Source: Lepas anatifera
Lineage: Eukaryota; Arthropoda; Thecostraca; Lepadidae
Length of the DNA: 64,000 nucleotides
Direction of reading: 5' to 3'
Assembly: GCA_034440635.1 (NCBI GenBank)
Contig: JAOTON010001570.1
Span: 248,001-312,000 of the forward strand
In this document: positions 43,052 to 56,314 of the stretch, one piece after another
How positions within the stretch are numbered: the stretch's first letter is position 1
Layout of the letters: each line of letters starts with the position of its first letter
The notes under the pieces: model-generated
Told to the model about the DNA's origin: nothing
Seen by the model: the letters and a program-made list of their open reading frames with translations, nothing else
The model's database searches: none
Position numbers and translations under genes: made by a program

Positions 43052-43441
43052 TACTTTGAGGATGTGGACCTGGTTGATTGATTTGTGTATTGGGCGTTTT
43101 TGTAAAATAATGAACCACGTTTTTGAAATGTACTAGCTATTTTGGTTTTAAAATACTCTCTGGATAATTGCGTGGTGGTGTGGACGGTTGGGTGTTGGGA
43201 TGTTCGGGGGGTCGTGTGGGGGCGGGGGGCGGGGGGCGTGGGGGTTTTTGGATTGAAGTGGTGGTGCGTGTTAAAGGGGGTCTTTAAGCACTGCTGTCCG
43301 TGTGAGCCGGTGAGATAGGCTTCCGGACAGAGCGTAATGAAATCGGCTGGTCCTAAACTATCTTGTATTGGACGCATGCTTTAGATGTTTGTTTAGTTGA
43401 TTTGTTTCTTTTGAATGTGTATGAATGAATACATGGGTGTA

Positions 43442-43897
43442 TTAAAGGGAATGTGGCACCTTGGTCGAATCCTGGAATTTAGTGTTATTAGGCGTACTTT
43501 TAGTCAAAAATAATGAAACCACTCACGATTTTTCTGAAAAATGTACAATAAGCTCAATATTTGGTTTTTAAAAGTACTCCTCTAGAAAAAGAAATAAATA
43601 TCAGCCTGTGGATGATGTCACGATCTGGCAACCACTACCATACTTGAAACGCTTCAAGGGCTTCGATTGGCTGATGCTCATCGTAACGTCAGCATATGTC
43701 GTCACGCCAGTAGCTCACAACAATGGCCGCCGGCGACGGGGGCTGAGGGGGCAGGTGTCAGGTAGGTTTTAGCTTTTTTCTACGGAAATATCGAGTTCCA
43801 AGACAAATGAAATATGGAGTACCGGGTTTTCCGACCTGCTTTACAACTTGGCTATCTCAGTTAAAATCACGTTGTGAAGGTGCCACATTCCCTTTAA
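43442..43897. mobile_element. TTAA MITE, copy 2
   Basis: It starts TTAAAGGGAATGTGGCACC and ends GTGCCACATTCCCTTTAA. It is about 456 bp, in the same orientation as the copy at 41213, with scattered substitutions and small indels. Confidence 0.85.
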
Positions 43898-44348
43898 AAT
43901 TATCGTGAGAGCGCCGCCAAGGCTAAAGCCCACTGCCCACTCAATTCACAAGCTCAGAATTGACATGGCTGAATAGGAAAATTAATTTCAGTCATTTCAT
44001 TCATTTACACTACCCACTTATCTCCAACGGCTTTCGAGTAATTCGTCCGAAAGGGTATTTCAAGGAGCTAAATTTCTCGGAACTTGCTTGCTTCTCACCA
44101 TGGTTTCAAGTCCTTAAAATGAATGGAAGTGGATGAAATTTGGCATGAAGCTAACTTAGTAATTATACAAGTAATTCTAGGCCAACCTAATGGCTCGTTC
44201 GTATTCTAGAAATAGCTTTATACTATGCCTTTTCTGTACTAACACAGCACCTGGTGCCACGATCACGGCATCGTTTTGATTGAGTGATACCGGCCAGTGA
44301 CCTCCTGACGGGTCACTGGTGTAGAGCTAGTGGGAGTCAGTACAGTGT

Positions 44349-44581
44349 GGCGCAGTGGTCTAGTGGTTCGAGGACCTGTCTCGTGATCAGGGGTGCCCGG
44401 TTCGAATATGGGGTTGACTGCGAGCTATTCTCTTAGTTATTTCAAAGAAAAGAATGATAACACTGTCCTACAGGCTTATGAATAGGCACATTAAGCACGA
44501 AATATGGTTTGCTTTCAGCACATTGTCATGTGACCCTCCTGCGCTGGTGAGGCGTTAGCCCAGGTTGTTGTTGTTGTTGTT
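44349..44581 (+). mobile_element. Second type of tRNA-derived SINE with (GTT)n tail
   Basis: A-box-like TGGTCTAGTGGTTCGAGG and B-box-like GGTTCGAATAT lie about 50 nt apart in a tRNA-like head. An unrelated body follows, with a gttgttgttgttgtt tail at about 44563-44581. No target duplication was established. Confidence 0.6.
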
Positions 44582-47050
44582 TTCTTCCAGGGCTTGGCGT
44601 GAGCCTTAGCCCTCTAGGGGCTCCTTGTGGGGTTTGGCGGCCAGGCCGCCACACGTGCCGTCCTCATCTGCTGCGGTTGAACATGGATGTTTCCCGAGTC
44701 GTGTCGGTGCCGGCCGGCAGGGGCACCGCGGAGGACATGGGCTGGGTGTCCCCCTGCGGCAGGCACCTTGCCTCGAGTCTGGGTCGCTGCATTTTTGGGA
44801 CCTTCCTGGACGACGGCCGATCCGGTGAAGGTATTGTTGGGACCGGCCCCCCCTGCCGCAGACCGGGGTAGTTATCTTGGTCCCGATGTCAATTCCTTGT
44901 CTTTGGTATCCTTATTGATGCAATTAAATGGGAGCTTAAGTAAAAGTGCGGCTATTTCGACCAGCAACACCAACCACACTTGACTCACAGCTGACCAAGC
45001 GATAATCCACGCCCCGGTGAGCCTCCGAGCCACCTTCGCCCTGGTAGGGGGTGTCCAAACAATCCCCCTCGAACTCGACTCTTATACGGGATAGCGAAAA
45101 AACGCGAAAGCAGGTGAATAGCCCATTGAAATTCATGAAGAAACTACATCACTCTTGGCTCTTTTGGCTCACTTGGCTTGGCTCTTACATCACTCTCATC
45201 ACTTTTTGGCTGAGGTCAATATTGAGGTCATGACAGGTCAAAGAATGTAGCATGATAGAGAAGAATTTATGGACTCTAGCGTCTGACAGAATTGAGTTAC
45301 AATCATTTTAGGCATAGTTCACTTTCTCTCGTTACAACCAATTGGTTGATGTATAATATTATTGAACTATGTCAAAACATAAAACGGCCTGAACTAAGGC
45401 ATTGCCAAGGTCACCATCTAGCCTAGCATAATCAATATGCGTATAAATCGACTCGCAATAACATTCTAAACGTATTGATATGAAAATAAAAGATTTTTCA
45501 TCATTTTGTGCAAAGTTATTAACTCAAGTCTGAAAAACCTGCAGCCCCAGATGACCTCTAAGGTCACAGGTTCAAACTTGCAGCATGAACCTATAAAGGG
45601 GCCTAGGATACTGTGTTCCGAAGAATACTAAGGTATTACACGCGGTATCTACAAAATTACTTCAATTTTTCGGCCAATTTCCGTTTTCCTCATACATTTT
45701 CAATGGAGAGGTCATTATCCATACCTGCCCCTAGGTCTACGATCTGAAAAATTCCGAAATGAGTTGCAGTACTCGGCGGGCCTTTTATGTGGTATGCGCT
45801 TCAATTCGATAGATTCGCCCTTTTCTTATGCCACCTTAAACATTTTTGGAGGTGGGGTAGCTTGACATGTACTGGTAACCTGACCTGGGATGTCCCAACC
45901 TTAAAATAACCTGACCTGGGATGTCCCAACCTTAAAATTTTGGGGAAGTTTGCAGAATCAATCATGGATAAGGTGTGCAAAGTACGGCAGCGCTTCGCGT
46001 CACCGTTTTTCGTGCCCGTGGAACAACCCAAGGGTTTTCAAACACAGCCCTCCCCCACCCTGGCGGGAACTAACAACCTGACGTTGTCATGGTGACCAAT
46101 CCTATTCACGGAGATCAGCTTGCAACTGGAGTATTTTTCCGCCTTTGCTGGAATCGGCACTGGTGAAAGAATGTGGCTTCTTAACCCTCGCCACACGGGG
46201 GAGGGGGAGGGGTGCATCGATGGCCCCCTAAGGTTTTTTTCACCCGATCTTTTTCCCACTATCCTTAAAATTCTTTACCCCGGGCCACACTAGGTCAGAT
46301 CACCAGGCGAGGTCAAACAAGTTCACCTCACTTCAATTTTCGAGCTCTAGCATGGCTACATTTCTTGGCCAATTGATTTCAAATTTTCTTCACTTGATGG
46401 CCCCTCCAGGATCTAAAAAAATTATATCCAGGATTTTTTCTATTTGGTGACCTGAGGTCAGCCCCCGAGGTGACCTCTCCAATAAAAAGACACGAGGAAA
46501 AGCTGTCTTTTGGTCCAAAAGTCACAAAAATGATTGCAAATTATCAAATTTCTCAGAAATGTATTCTTAGCAACCTTTTCATGGATTCCAGAGGTAATAT
46601 TTTCCCTGTGACATATCTGAGGTCATATCAGGTCACCAGACATCAAAAACAGTATTTTGACCATAACTGTTGACCTAATTAAGCTAGAGCACTGAATTAG
46701 ACGTCATCATGTATGTTTCGTCACTGGCTTTCATTTGATATTCGACGAGGTCACTTTTTGACCTTTCGTGACCTCAGGTCATGTCAGGTCAATAGGTGCC
46801 CTCTGGAGGTCAAACCACTGTCGGCAGGGCATTATGTTCCACACAGCGGAGAAAGCCCTGGCATTTTCCTATGAAATGTAGTTACCAGACCTCAATAGCT
46901 CTAATGGCATAAAAGCTGTGCTCAGTTTTCTCAAGCATTGTATATGTTAGTAAAAATAGCCTATCGTGACCCAGCTTGATCTCTGGAGGTCAAAATATTG
47001 ACCTGAGCGGTCAAACGCATGCAAGTTAAAACATTGCTGAATTCACAGGA
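44582..47050. other. Repeat-derived DNA rich in AGGTCA hexamers
   Basis: The stretch 45000-46070 resembles a diverged relative of element D (ctccgagccaccttcgcc near its left end, a G/C-run right end). It contains a direct duplication of about 30 nt at 45885-45940. From 46270 to 47010 aggtca and tgacct occur many times. No gene recognised. Confidence 0.5.
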
Positions 47051-48210
47051 GCTTTCCAATGTACTTGGCAGATTGGCGCTAGCCCCCACATTTTCGGAGT
47101 TAGAGGGGGCCGTCGATGCCCTCCGTGGGGTGAAGGTGGCGCCGGACCCCCGGTGGAGCGCGGGTTCACATCATTCCTATTTTTATAGGGTACAGAAATG
47201 GGGACAGATTTGGTAAATTGGGAAAAAATAAAATCAAAGGTTATAAAATCATGATTTTTAATATCTTTCGTACGAATGACGATGTCCGGATTTGCACACG
47301 TGAAAAGTAGGTAGGTACAATTGGAAGATGTATTGGAAAATTAACATATTGCGGTTGTCATATCTTTCCCGGTCTTCAAAACTTGTAGGGACATTCCCTA
47401 CAAGTTTTCGGGGTCTCCAAACTTGTAGGGACACTGTCCCTAGTGTCCCGTGTTGGCTACGCCCATGCTAACCTATCATTAACATTTTAACAAATACCTT
47501 TGCATTCCAATAACCATGCACCAAATGATATTGGCCAACATCCACTTAAAGACCACCAAAAAAGCACGATAGAGTAAATGGCCTAAGTTTGAACAGGGCC
47601 AAAATTCTAACGACCAACTTTCAAATGCAATGCTGTCTTTCTGGCACAGGGCCCTGCGCGGCCGTCATTAAGCCGACATGATGCGGTCGAGCAATGTGAT
47701 ATGTTGCTGCTCAATGAATGTTTTTTTGTATAGTAATTTTTCACGCTTTGTGTGAGACCAATACAGTTTTGCCTTGTTTTGGAATTGTTTTAATGACTAT
47801 GTAAAGTCCATATATCTAACCAACCAAAATAGCGAAAGAATATGTGACCTATCTCCACATCCAGGTAAAGCGCTGTGATTACGTAAACTGTTGAAACAGT
47901 ATCACATTCACCTGTTCGCAACAGTATGCTCCAGCTTGCCAGTATTAATTAACATTGACTTTGTGCTCAGCCAACTTGATGGATGACATACTCAACTCAA
48001 ATTCTTCAAACAATATGCAAATTGATAGTATTGTGCAGTTCTCACCTATCTATCTTTGATATGAAAGGGTGTTCTTGGACTGAATGGGTCTTTCATTGAT
48101 TCTGAATTTAAGCCGGCTTTTATTAATTTAAGCCGGTTTAAACCGGCTTAAATTAATAAAAGCCACTGGCTGGCATAAATTCAATTTAAGCCGGCTTTTT
48201 TCCAACCCTG

Positions 48211-48330
48211 TGACAGAAGCTGCAGCCGCTCCAACAGAAGCTGTTCCGAAAGCAGCTGGCGACTGCTCCAATGGCAGCTGCTCTGCGGCAGCTGCAGCCG
48301 CTCCGACAGCAGCCGCGCCACTCGCCGAGT
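48211..48330. repeat. 15-bp tandem array, right part
   Basis: More diverged units of the array seen at 40400-40767 (gcagccgctccaacagaagc and similar). They resume exactly at the end of insertion F, which shows that the insertion split one array. Confidence 0.8.
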
Positions 48331-49340
48331 TTCCACTGCTGTCTACACAAGTCCATATTGCGAACATCAGCTCCTTCCAGTTCCACATGCAGCGGGGAAT
48401 CACTAGAAAAGGCAGTGGGAAAAGATGCCTACCACGCCGTGGTACCCGAGCATGGACGTCAGATTAAACCTTCAGCAGCTCCGGACGAGGGAAGATGACA
48501 ACCAAGCCTCGGTGGCTACCCCAAGACGAGCGTCACGCCACCTATCTCCAATCGAAAGTATAACCTGCGTCATGGACGGCAAATGAGTCGCACCATTTCA
48601 ACCATCCAGCGGCACAAAATGTCATCTTTGACGGCAGATCGACACAAAAGGAATGGAGAAACGTTGAAATTAGTAGATATAATTATAATAGGCACGGAAT
48701 ACTGACAAATGGTTAAGTATTTTTATCGCTAGGCCTCCGAGGTCACTTACGCTAAGATTATACGGGGTATCGTGGAGGCGCGGAACTGGATGGACATTCC
48801 ACGGAAACTAGTTGGCGATACGATGCCGGCCCTGCAAGATTGAACTGCGTGCCCTCTAGCCTTTCGGTGGACAGTCCGGCACCGTCAGGTGAAAATACAG
48901 GGCCGCATCTCTAACGAGAATGCGTCATTCAGTAGGCTGGTCAGCACTGAAACCCCGCACCCAGGCACCAGCAGTGTAGCATCTCACCATCTGGGCAGAT
49001 TTCAAAACATTTGAAGAAGTTACATTGGGGGAGTCCAGGCTGCCACCGTAAGACATATTCCTAGACCACGGTCTCGGAGAAAAGCCGCCAGCACCAAGCG
49101 GCTAGACTGATTCCAAGATGTTCCTTTCTAGTAGCCTCATGTTATGAGTAATTCTATTCAACAGCAGTGTTTGCTGAGTGTCCATCGCAAGGCAGTGGAA
49201 ATTGGTCACCGGGCCATATACAGCTGCGTGTAAGTTACTGCAGACGGCCTGTGGCAGAGGGTGGCGTCCGACCTTCCAGAAATTTAGTGGGCCGTTCTGA
49301 AAGTTCAACACAGTTCTGACGATCTCTGAGGGGAAAAGCC
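48331..49340. other. Unannotated spacer
   Basis: No supported gene. Some of it may belong to the 5' part of the decayed retrotransposon that follows, but I see no clear protein match. Confidence 0.4.
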
Positions 49341-49459
49341 GACGCCAGACCCCGGGGGATAGACATCGTACGCAAGCTCGCCGCCATGGGTCTGCCGTGC
49401 TGCTTCGCCGCCTGACTTCAAGCCTTCCTGACTGACCCGTCAGGCCTGTGTAAGGTACA

Positions 49460-50060
49460 ACAGGCAATGAGGCCGTTTCCACTGTATAAGGGAGACATAA
49501 GGGAGAGAACGCCGCCGGGAGCGGTCTGCTCTCCGACGCTCTTTCTGCCGGGAGACGCCAATGTTCACACCTCCCTCTTCCTAGACGCCCTGCCTACCTG
49601 GGCCACAGACTCATCCATCTCGGCGGCGGAGGCCAGGACGCAGCGGACGCTAGAATGCCTCCTGGAATGAACTGGAGAATGCAACATGGAAGTCAGCAAC
49701 TGGAAGACGGTCGGCACCATCTTCACTGTGAACCCAGCGGAAGCACGTGGGGAGTGTGCGCTGACCCTCCGTGCCTCACGGCTCCAGCACTACGCTATCC
49801 CCACCTTCCTGGAAGCCGAATAAGACGGGACCCTGTGGTTCAGCCTGCACATCGAGCACATCAAGATCCCGATGAAGAGGGGAACCGCCGCGCTGAGAGC
49901 CCACAGCGGCGAAGAACGGGAGAGCCGCAGTAACGGACCTCCGCACCGTCTGCATGGCCTTCGTCAGGTCCTGTGCTGACTACGCGGCTGACGGCTGGAG
50001 GATTTGGGTAGCAGCCTCAAACCTGAATAGGCCATATCTATACTGAGGTCGGCCCTCTAG
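49460..50060 (+). pseudogene. Non-LTR retrotransposon reverse transcriptase remnant
   Basis: Across several frames the sequence reads RERTPPGAVCSPTLFLPGDA (a decayed TPQGSVLSPxLF palm motif), then GTIFTVNPAEARGECALTLR, LHIEHIKIPMKRGTAALRA and DLRTVCMAFVRSCADYAADG. The order palm, KT-x-G/TIF, HI-x-x-IK, Y/F-RS-x-x-DYAA-GW is that of the C-terminal half of Jockey/I-like reverse transcriptases of arthropods. At least three frame changes and an in-frame stop after HYAIPTFLEAE show it is dead. The catalytic Asp-Asp motif is not preserved. Confidence 0.7.
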
Positions 50061-52180
50061 CGGGGCGGACAGCCAATACTCACTGTTGCGGCTCTCCGGA
50101 GGTGGCCTCCTGCGCTGGCTCGGCGTCCCCCATCCCTCCCGAAGCACACCTCCTGTAAAGAGGGCCGGCAGTCAGTTATGTCCGTCTACTTACACAAATG
50201 CGATAGTTCAACTAGTCCTCACTTACAATAAGTTACTTAAAGGATATGGACCTAAGACTGCAGGGAAATTTGACAATGCAATTTTTTATAATAAATAAAC
50301 ATGGATCATAAGGGTATGCAGGGGAAAGCAGAATTAGAGGAAAGAGAGACGGAAAAGAGTTTAATATAGCTTACCTCCCCAGATTGTTCTTAAAACAAAC
50401 AAAAAAGCGATACAACCGACGGTCGACTTTGAACAGCACTTAAGATGACTACTTCAGTGTTCCAAAATAATTGACAGCCACAAAAACTGTATCGTTAGTT
50501 GGCAGGGTTGTCCAGAAGTGGACGCCCCTCTCACTCCCATCGAAGGCCAACAAAGTCGCCTCTCTCAGGCCACTCTGCGATCCATGAGGGAGCTTGTATC
50601 TTTGGTATGGTTTAGAATCATCATAGCATCATCAGCAGCATCATCCACTAAATGACCGAAAAAGGATGAAAACTGGCACTTATTCCTCCCAAACTATTTC
50701 TGAACCAATGGGGCTTTAAACAACTACGTTACTTACACAAGAATTACTCCAAGCGGTAGTCTCTTTTAATAATGGGTCTATCTGCCCGTTTGGGTGCGGG
50801 ACTGTAACGGAGGCTCTGGGTGGCGACAATCGGCCCTAGTTGGTTACAGAGGGTGTGCAAGTACCGGAGGTAGAACAATAAGTCATCTTCCAAAATGTTT
50901 TTCTTAATTACTATCAATTTTTGGGACATCTAGTGCATGGACAAAAAAAGCGTGCAGAGCTTCCGCACGCTGGGAACTTATATCTATACTATAATATCAT
51001 ATACTACCTGAAATGCTTATAAATAGAGTTGTGTGGGACTCATGGAGAAATTCCTCTTAAAAGACTTAACTTTGACCTTCTGTCTCAAATGGGGTAATCA
51101 AAAGTAAGTGATTAAGCTTTTTATGTTTATACATTCTTGTGTGCCAAATTCAAGTTTGTTGTGGGACTGACCTAGGACCCTGTAAAGATGATAAAACAGA
51201 AGACAGTAAAAGTGCTAAAAGACTTAAAACCCACCCATCGGTAAAAAAGACAAAAAGACAAAAAACCTAAAATAAAAAATCATAAGACGAAGGCAGCCAA
51301 AAAAGCTTAAGTCCAGAAACTAAAACATTGAAACCCTAAAAAGCACAACAACGGTTAAGGCAAGGTAAAGATAAAGAAAAAAACGTGGGATGAGGTAAAC
51401 ACCATGTTTCAGTCCTTGACCGTTGTCAGGCGAGAAGTCAGATTCAGAAAATTATTCTAAAGCCAAAAATATGTTTTGAGTTGGAAGTTAGTTAAGAGTC
51501 AACTCTCCACTTAAATCAGACCCAGATATTTGGCTCTGCGGGACAATTTTGTGGATCTGAATTTATGAAACTGGGATTCAGTAGAATATAAAAACTGTAA
51601 ATATACAATCTTGGTAGGTAACTTACTTCTGCCTCATCAAGTTGGGCAAGTGAGGCAGACCTTTCTCTCATTCACAGTAAATGAACCTTGAATGGAGCTT
51701 AACTCTGCTCACAAGTCATTCCAATACAAAACATGCACATATTTATTTTCAAATTGTCACAATAAAGATTTTCAATCTTTGGAAAATATGCAATCCAAAT
51801 TGAAAAGCACCCCATCTTGCAGTGGTATGAGCCTGAGGGGTCACAGTATCCATTAACTGCAATGGAAATCAGCTTCCTTTCTGTAGAGCCATAAATGTCT
51901 ATCATTAACAGATAGCACACACAGGTACCAGGTAAGTAAAAGGTCCCATGTAAGCAAGTAGAATATTGTTCTTGTTTGAGGAATAAGGCACATAGCCTTC
52001 AGTGCTAAAACAATCAAGTGTCCGAAAGGAAGAAAACATTCTGGCCTGTGAGAGAACCAGTTCTGGTTGTAGTAAATTACTAGAGCCAGGACCAATCAAG
52101 TCTAGAGAAGGTGGCAATTCCCTCTCTCCATGCCCGAGCAGCCTAATTTGGAAAACGACCACTTGCATCAGTGTGAGTAC
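50061..52180. other. AT-rich intergenic stretch
   Basis: No gene or clear element recognised. Low-complexity A-rich sequence at about 51200-51400. Confidence 0.5.
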
Positions 52181-52184
52181 TGAA

Positions 52185-52330
52185 CTACCCCCAGTCTGCA
52201 ACGTATGGCAGCAGGCCAGACGAGTCGCACCAGCCATCTAAAATTCTCGCACCGCCAGCCACCAAAAATTCACACCAATCTGCCATATACCAGGGAGAAA
52301 AATGCACCCATTCTTACCCACACTATGCAA
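52185..52330 (+). mobile_element. Fragment of a dispersed repeat (family R)
   Basis: The block tatggcagcaggccagacga to accagggagaaaaatgcacc occurs here and at 59863-59975, and in reverse at about 57395-57500 and 61000-61110. It is the outer half of the inverted arms described at 59860-61120. Confidence 0.7.
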
Positions 52331-53240
52331 TAGGCCGGGTCGATGGAAACGGATCCCGGTGAAAGGGGGAAATTATTGGTCCTTGTTCAATTTAAAGCTA
52401 ATCTGCAAATTTTCAGCAATTTTAATTGAGTCTGAGTACTAGCGAAAGCTCATTTATCTGAGCACTTTTGCTGTTTTTTCCTAAAATGTGATTTTAGAAC
52501 ATTGGGAAGCCTCAGAGAGCTCCAATTTTGCGATTTTTGAATGCGCCGGGTGCTGTTACACCAGTTGTGGTAGAAGAGTTATAATCGAGAGAGATCTATT
52601 AGTCCTTTTATAGTGTTTTCCGTGGAGGCTTTGGCATCCGTCACCAGTGACATCTACCGGTGGACACGATAAACAGCGCGCGAAAGGCGTGCTGTGCGCC
52701 GGGGTTTGGTCCCATTTAAGGGACAGGTGGTGATTCAATTTCTTGTAATCAACCGAATGGGATTAATCTGATGAAATTGCGGTTTTCACATGTGTCTGAG
52801 CCCATACCCTTTCCCCTTCCCCAGCCTTGTTTGCCTGATAAGCAATGGTACATAATCGTACCTATTGAACGGCAAATGGGCATTACGAAACACCGTCTTA
52901 AGAGAATGTAACTTGAATTGGCACCAGTCTTGCTGGCTTTCATCTCCCCCTCTCTCTCTCTCTCGCACGCGCGCTATCTCGAATCTCCTTAGGTACATTC
53001 GATCCGCTGCCAGGACCACCGCACATTTGACACCAAGCATTGACACTGGATATTGTCGCTCATTTGGGAGGGTAGGCTCGCTAAATACGAAGAAGTCACG
53101 CATCAGTTTGGCTGACGGCGTGACTGAAAGTGGTCGTGGTACTGTCCGCTGCGTTAGTAGTCGGCTTATTTCACACGCTAAAGCCATCATTTTTAGCTGT
53201 GGCTAGTGGTAGGAAATCTGAGCTAAAAACTCGGAAAACT

Positions 53241-53762
53241 CGACAAGGTACCGACAATTTTGTCGTGGGCCAACCTGCTGATCTTCCACAAACGTGTTAC
53301 CAACGAGGAAGCAGTTTATCAACTGTTTTCGAAACATACAGCGGGAGATAGACCCTTTAACCAGACGGCTGACATCTGCGGCAAAGCAAAGAAGCTGGCG
53401 TGCGATCGAGTTGCAAGCACTTGGCGTCAGGAGGGGATTCCAACGGTTAGTGGATCTCGTATCAGCCAACTGGGTGACATCTGTCATAGACGTTTCAAAA
53501 ACTTATGAAAACTCCCAAGCGCGATCAGGATAATACCGTAAGGGAGAGGGAAGAGACGTGGTTCTCCAAACTTTTGACACTGCTGCTTGTAAATGTTCGA
53601 CCTTCTGAACTGCCCCTGTGGCGAGACGATAAGGTGCCGGAGCTGAAGTTGCGTTTCTCCATGATCAGAGAACCGTGGAAGAATCACGACCGGCTCCATC
53701 GACCACGAAGAAAGTCGTCGCGGCGAGTGCAACAGATAGGAGGGAAGAGGGCACGCAGATGA
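53241..53762 (+). pseudogene. Transposon-type ORF fragments
   Basis: Two overlapping frames read NLLIFHKRVTNEEAVYQLFS then TADICGKAKKLACDRVASTW and VSGSRISQLGDICHRRFKNL-stop, followed by KTPKRDQDNTVREREETWFS with a basic end RRKSSRRVQQIGGKRARR. I do not recognise the family. The style is that of repeat-borne proteins. A (CT)n tract lies upstream at about 52953-52972. Confidence 0.35.
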
Positions 53763-56300
53763 CAAGAGAGTCTCCGAAGGACCGATCCATACCGACACAC
53801 TTACGGTGCGAAACTTGTTTTTAGGTAAACCATTGCTCTGTTAATGTGTCGATAGATAACTCCACTTTATGTTTTTGAGGTTATTTTCGACGCATGGGTT
53901 TATAGTATTTGTTACGTCCTCAATAGACTAGTTAAGGACAGTAGTCTCCTGAGGCGCTAAGCTGGTATTTATCATCACTGGATGACCTCGTGCGATATGA
54001 TTAGCCTAATAGCGCAAAAACTCACCACAGTTGTAATATAGGTATTGCAGAATACTTGTAGTTTTTTCGTGATCGGAATCGGATACACATGTATTAAATG
54101 AGAATGTCTTTATCAATTTTGTTTTTAAGTCGATAATAGTGTCGTCTCCTTTAATGAGTTTCTCCTTTTTTGCAGGGATCCTTCTCTGAGGACCTACAAC
54201 CCGAAGCTGTGTCTTCAGCGGACAGCGCGGAGCATGAAGCGACCAGCAGGAGTAAACACGGCACACTGAGACACATGGCATTGGCGCCACAGATACGGCG
54301 TGTCAAACGTGGGTGCTGCTATTGTTAATGGTTTCCAAATTGATATCGGAGGATTTCCCTAGTGATACCAGATTCATAGTGGATCACAAGAGTACAACGG
54401 CTGGTGCTTGCTCGTATTCGAGAAGCAGAAAAGAGAAAAGACAAGGTTTGCGAATCTGAGTTGTCGGTGTGTTTTTGATGGCCGAAAGATCCTCGTATGT
54501 TATGATAGGCAGTCATCTAGATGAGTCGGCCCTACACGTAGAATAGCAAGCAGGAAGAACATATCGCTGTTGTTGGGCCTGGGGGTATCTACGCATTTAC
54601 CCCGATCGGAAGGCTCTGTAATCTTTAGAAGCTCCATGATGTTGTTGAGGAATTTGGTGGGGATAGCTTGTTGGGGGCAGACGGAACCGCAGTGAACACA
54701 GGAAAAATGGTGGCATTTTGACTGTTTGGCTTTTGAAGGTGACCGTTATTGGTTCATTTGTCTACTCACTCTAATGGTTGATTTACGTGTTTTTCAAGCT
54801 TGATGGCGTTAGTGGACCAGATCATTCGGGTCAATCGGTGGACTGTCGAGGATCTCCTAAGCCATTGTATCATTTGTCGTACCTGGCAACCTGCGAACCT
54901 GGATAAACGAATTGATGCCCTCGCACGATCACAGATACTGTAAGCTGACTGCGGGCATCATTGGGGGTTGGCTGGCTTGCCGCCAGAAAATCGGCCCTCT
55001 GACCAGGCCGATGGCTGACGTTGGCGACAAGAATTCTTCGTCTCTGCCTCACTGAACGCCAACAAGAACTTGAAGATGCTGACCGAATTCATTGTGGCAT
55101 CGTCCCTCTGGTTCCAAATCGTGCAATCCTCTGCAAGATGGATCCGAAACTTATTCGCGCATCGCTCCGAGGGTTTCGCTCTCCGTACGAGGTCGGGGCC
55201 TGTCTCCGCATGGGTCTGGCTCACCCGGGCGTTCTTTCGCCATGTTGTGATGATGTATACAAATCCGGGAAAAGCGGTCGGGGTGATACGTGCGGCGCTG
55301 TTTGTGGTGCGGCCTTACAATCCCAGATTGACTTCCGCCAATAGTTATGCTGGATGATTAACTGGTCGATGAGCTGTGACTGAACCCCTGACATCCGCTC
55401 GCGTGCCAGCTGCTCTCTTTAGGATACGCGCCCACAACCCGTACATCCCAGGGGTGAGGGCGTTCGTGGTGACTGGGCTGGAGCGCAGTGGTCGGTGCTG
55501 CCCGTATGGTTTGTTTGTGCGAGAATGCGGCACCGTGAGCATCCCTGTTTTTGAGTCGAAATGGATTTTGTTGTTGATTGACTTGACCTACGGTTCGTTA
55601 AACGACGTTTTTCCATGTGCTGGTGACGCAAAAATGGTTTGATAAAGATAACCAGATGCATCTTGTTTTCTGAGGGCGATATGGCTAGATCAACACCATA
55701 CGCGTCACCGCCGACAAACACCGACACCAATATGGGACCAATCAGCCTTCAACCTTCTGCGACGATAAATATCCTCACTCTAAACTACTCCTGAAACAAA
55801 TACTCGTCGATTTCGGGTCATATTCATACTTCCCTGCTTGTCTGTTTGTCTGTTTGGTCTTCCTTTCCGATGCTGTTTTGCCTCAGGACATATGCGATAC
55901 GACTAGCGATGGCAACGAGGGATGGGAAATATTTACTAAAGCCGTGACTGTCCAGAAATCAATTCTCGGTTTCGGCCTCCCACACAGTTAAAACCACCCT
56001 GGCGGCTTGCTCCTCACTGCTAGTTCTCCATTCTCCACCGGGCACTTGACGGGCATCTTTCGGGCGAATAACGTTGCACATTTGAGTATAATAGGTCCTC
56101 TTGGCTGAAGTTTCGGGAACACAAATGATGTTTTGGGCCCTCGATTCTCACTCCATTAATTAGGCATTCTGAAAAATGGGAAGTCCCTGCAATCGGTCTT
56201 CGCTACCACTCGCATCTTAAAAATTGGAAAATCATTTTTTTTTACCCCAGGACATACTTTCTGTTTCTGGGAAAACCCCTCGTACTATGCAATGCTACCT
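53763..56300. other. Unannotated stretch
   Basis: Open frames of up to 107 codons on both strands at 55000-55700 overlap one another and show no domain. I cannot support a gene. Confidence 0.4.
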
Positions 56301-56314
56301 CTCTTATTAGTTGG

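Larger units (their letters stand above)
41055..47466. mobile_element. Element E nested in F, 6.4 kb
   Basis: GGCGTAGCC ends face each other, and cttgtagggaca motifs follow the left end and precede the right end. The flanks are gctaaccta at 41046-41054 and 47467-47475, an exact 9-bp duplication. The interior is a patchwork of two TTAA-flanked elements, a GC-rich fold-back, a second SINE type and AGGTCA-rich DNA. No intact coding sequence. Confidence 0.6.
40768..48210. mobile_element. 7.4-kb composite insertion F inside the 15-bp array
   Basis: The ends are CAGGGTTGGCAAATTTAAGCC and, inverted, CAGGGTTGGAAAAAAGCCGG, joined on both sides to units of the same 15-bp array. The terminal regions are rich in tttaagccggtttaaacc-type palindromes. 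CAGGG ends suggest a hAT-type element, but an exact 8-bp duplication is not visible, perhaps because the target is repetitive. Most of its length consists of later insertions (41055-47466 and those nested in it). Confidence 0.7.

Noticed and set aside
55021..55642. Overlapping frames of about 90-107 codons on both strands
   Set aside because: They overlap in competing frames without splice signals or recognisable motifs.
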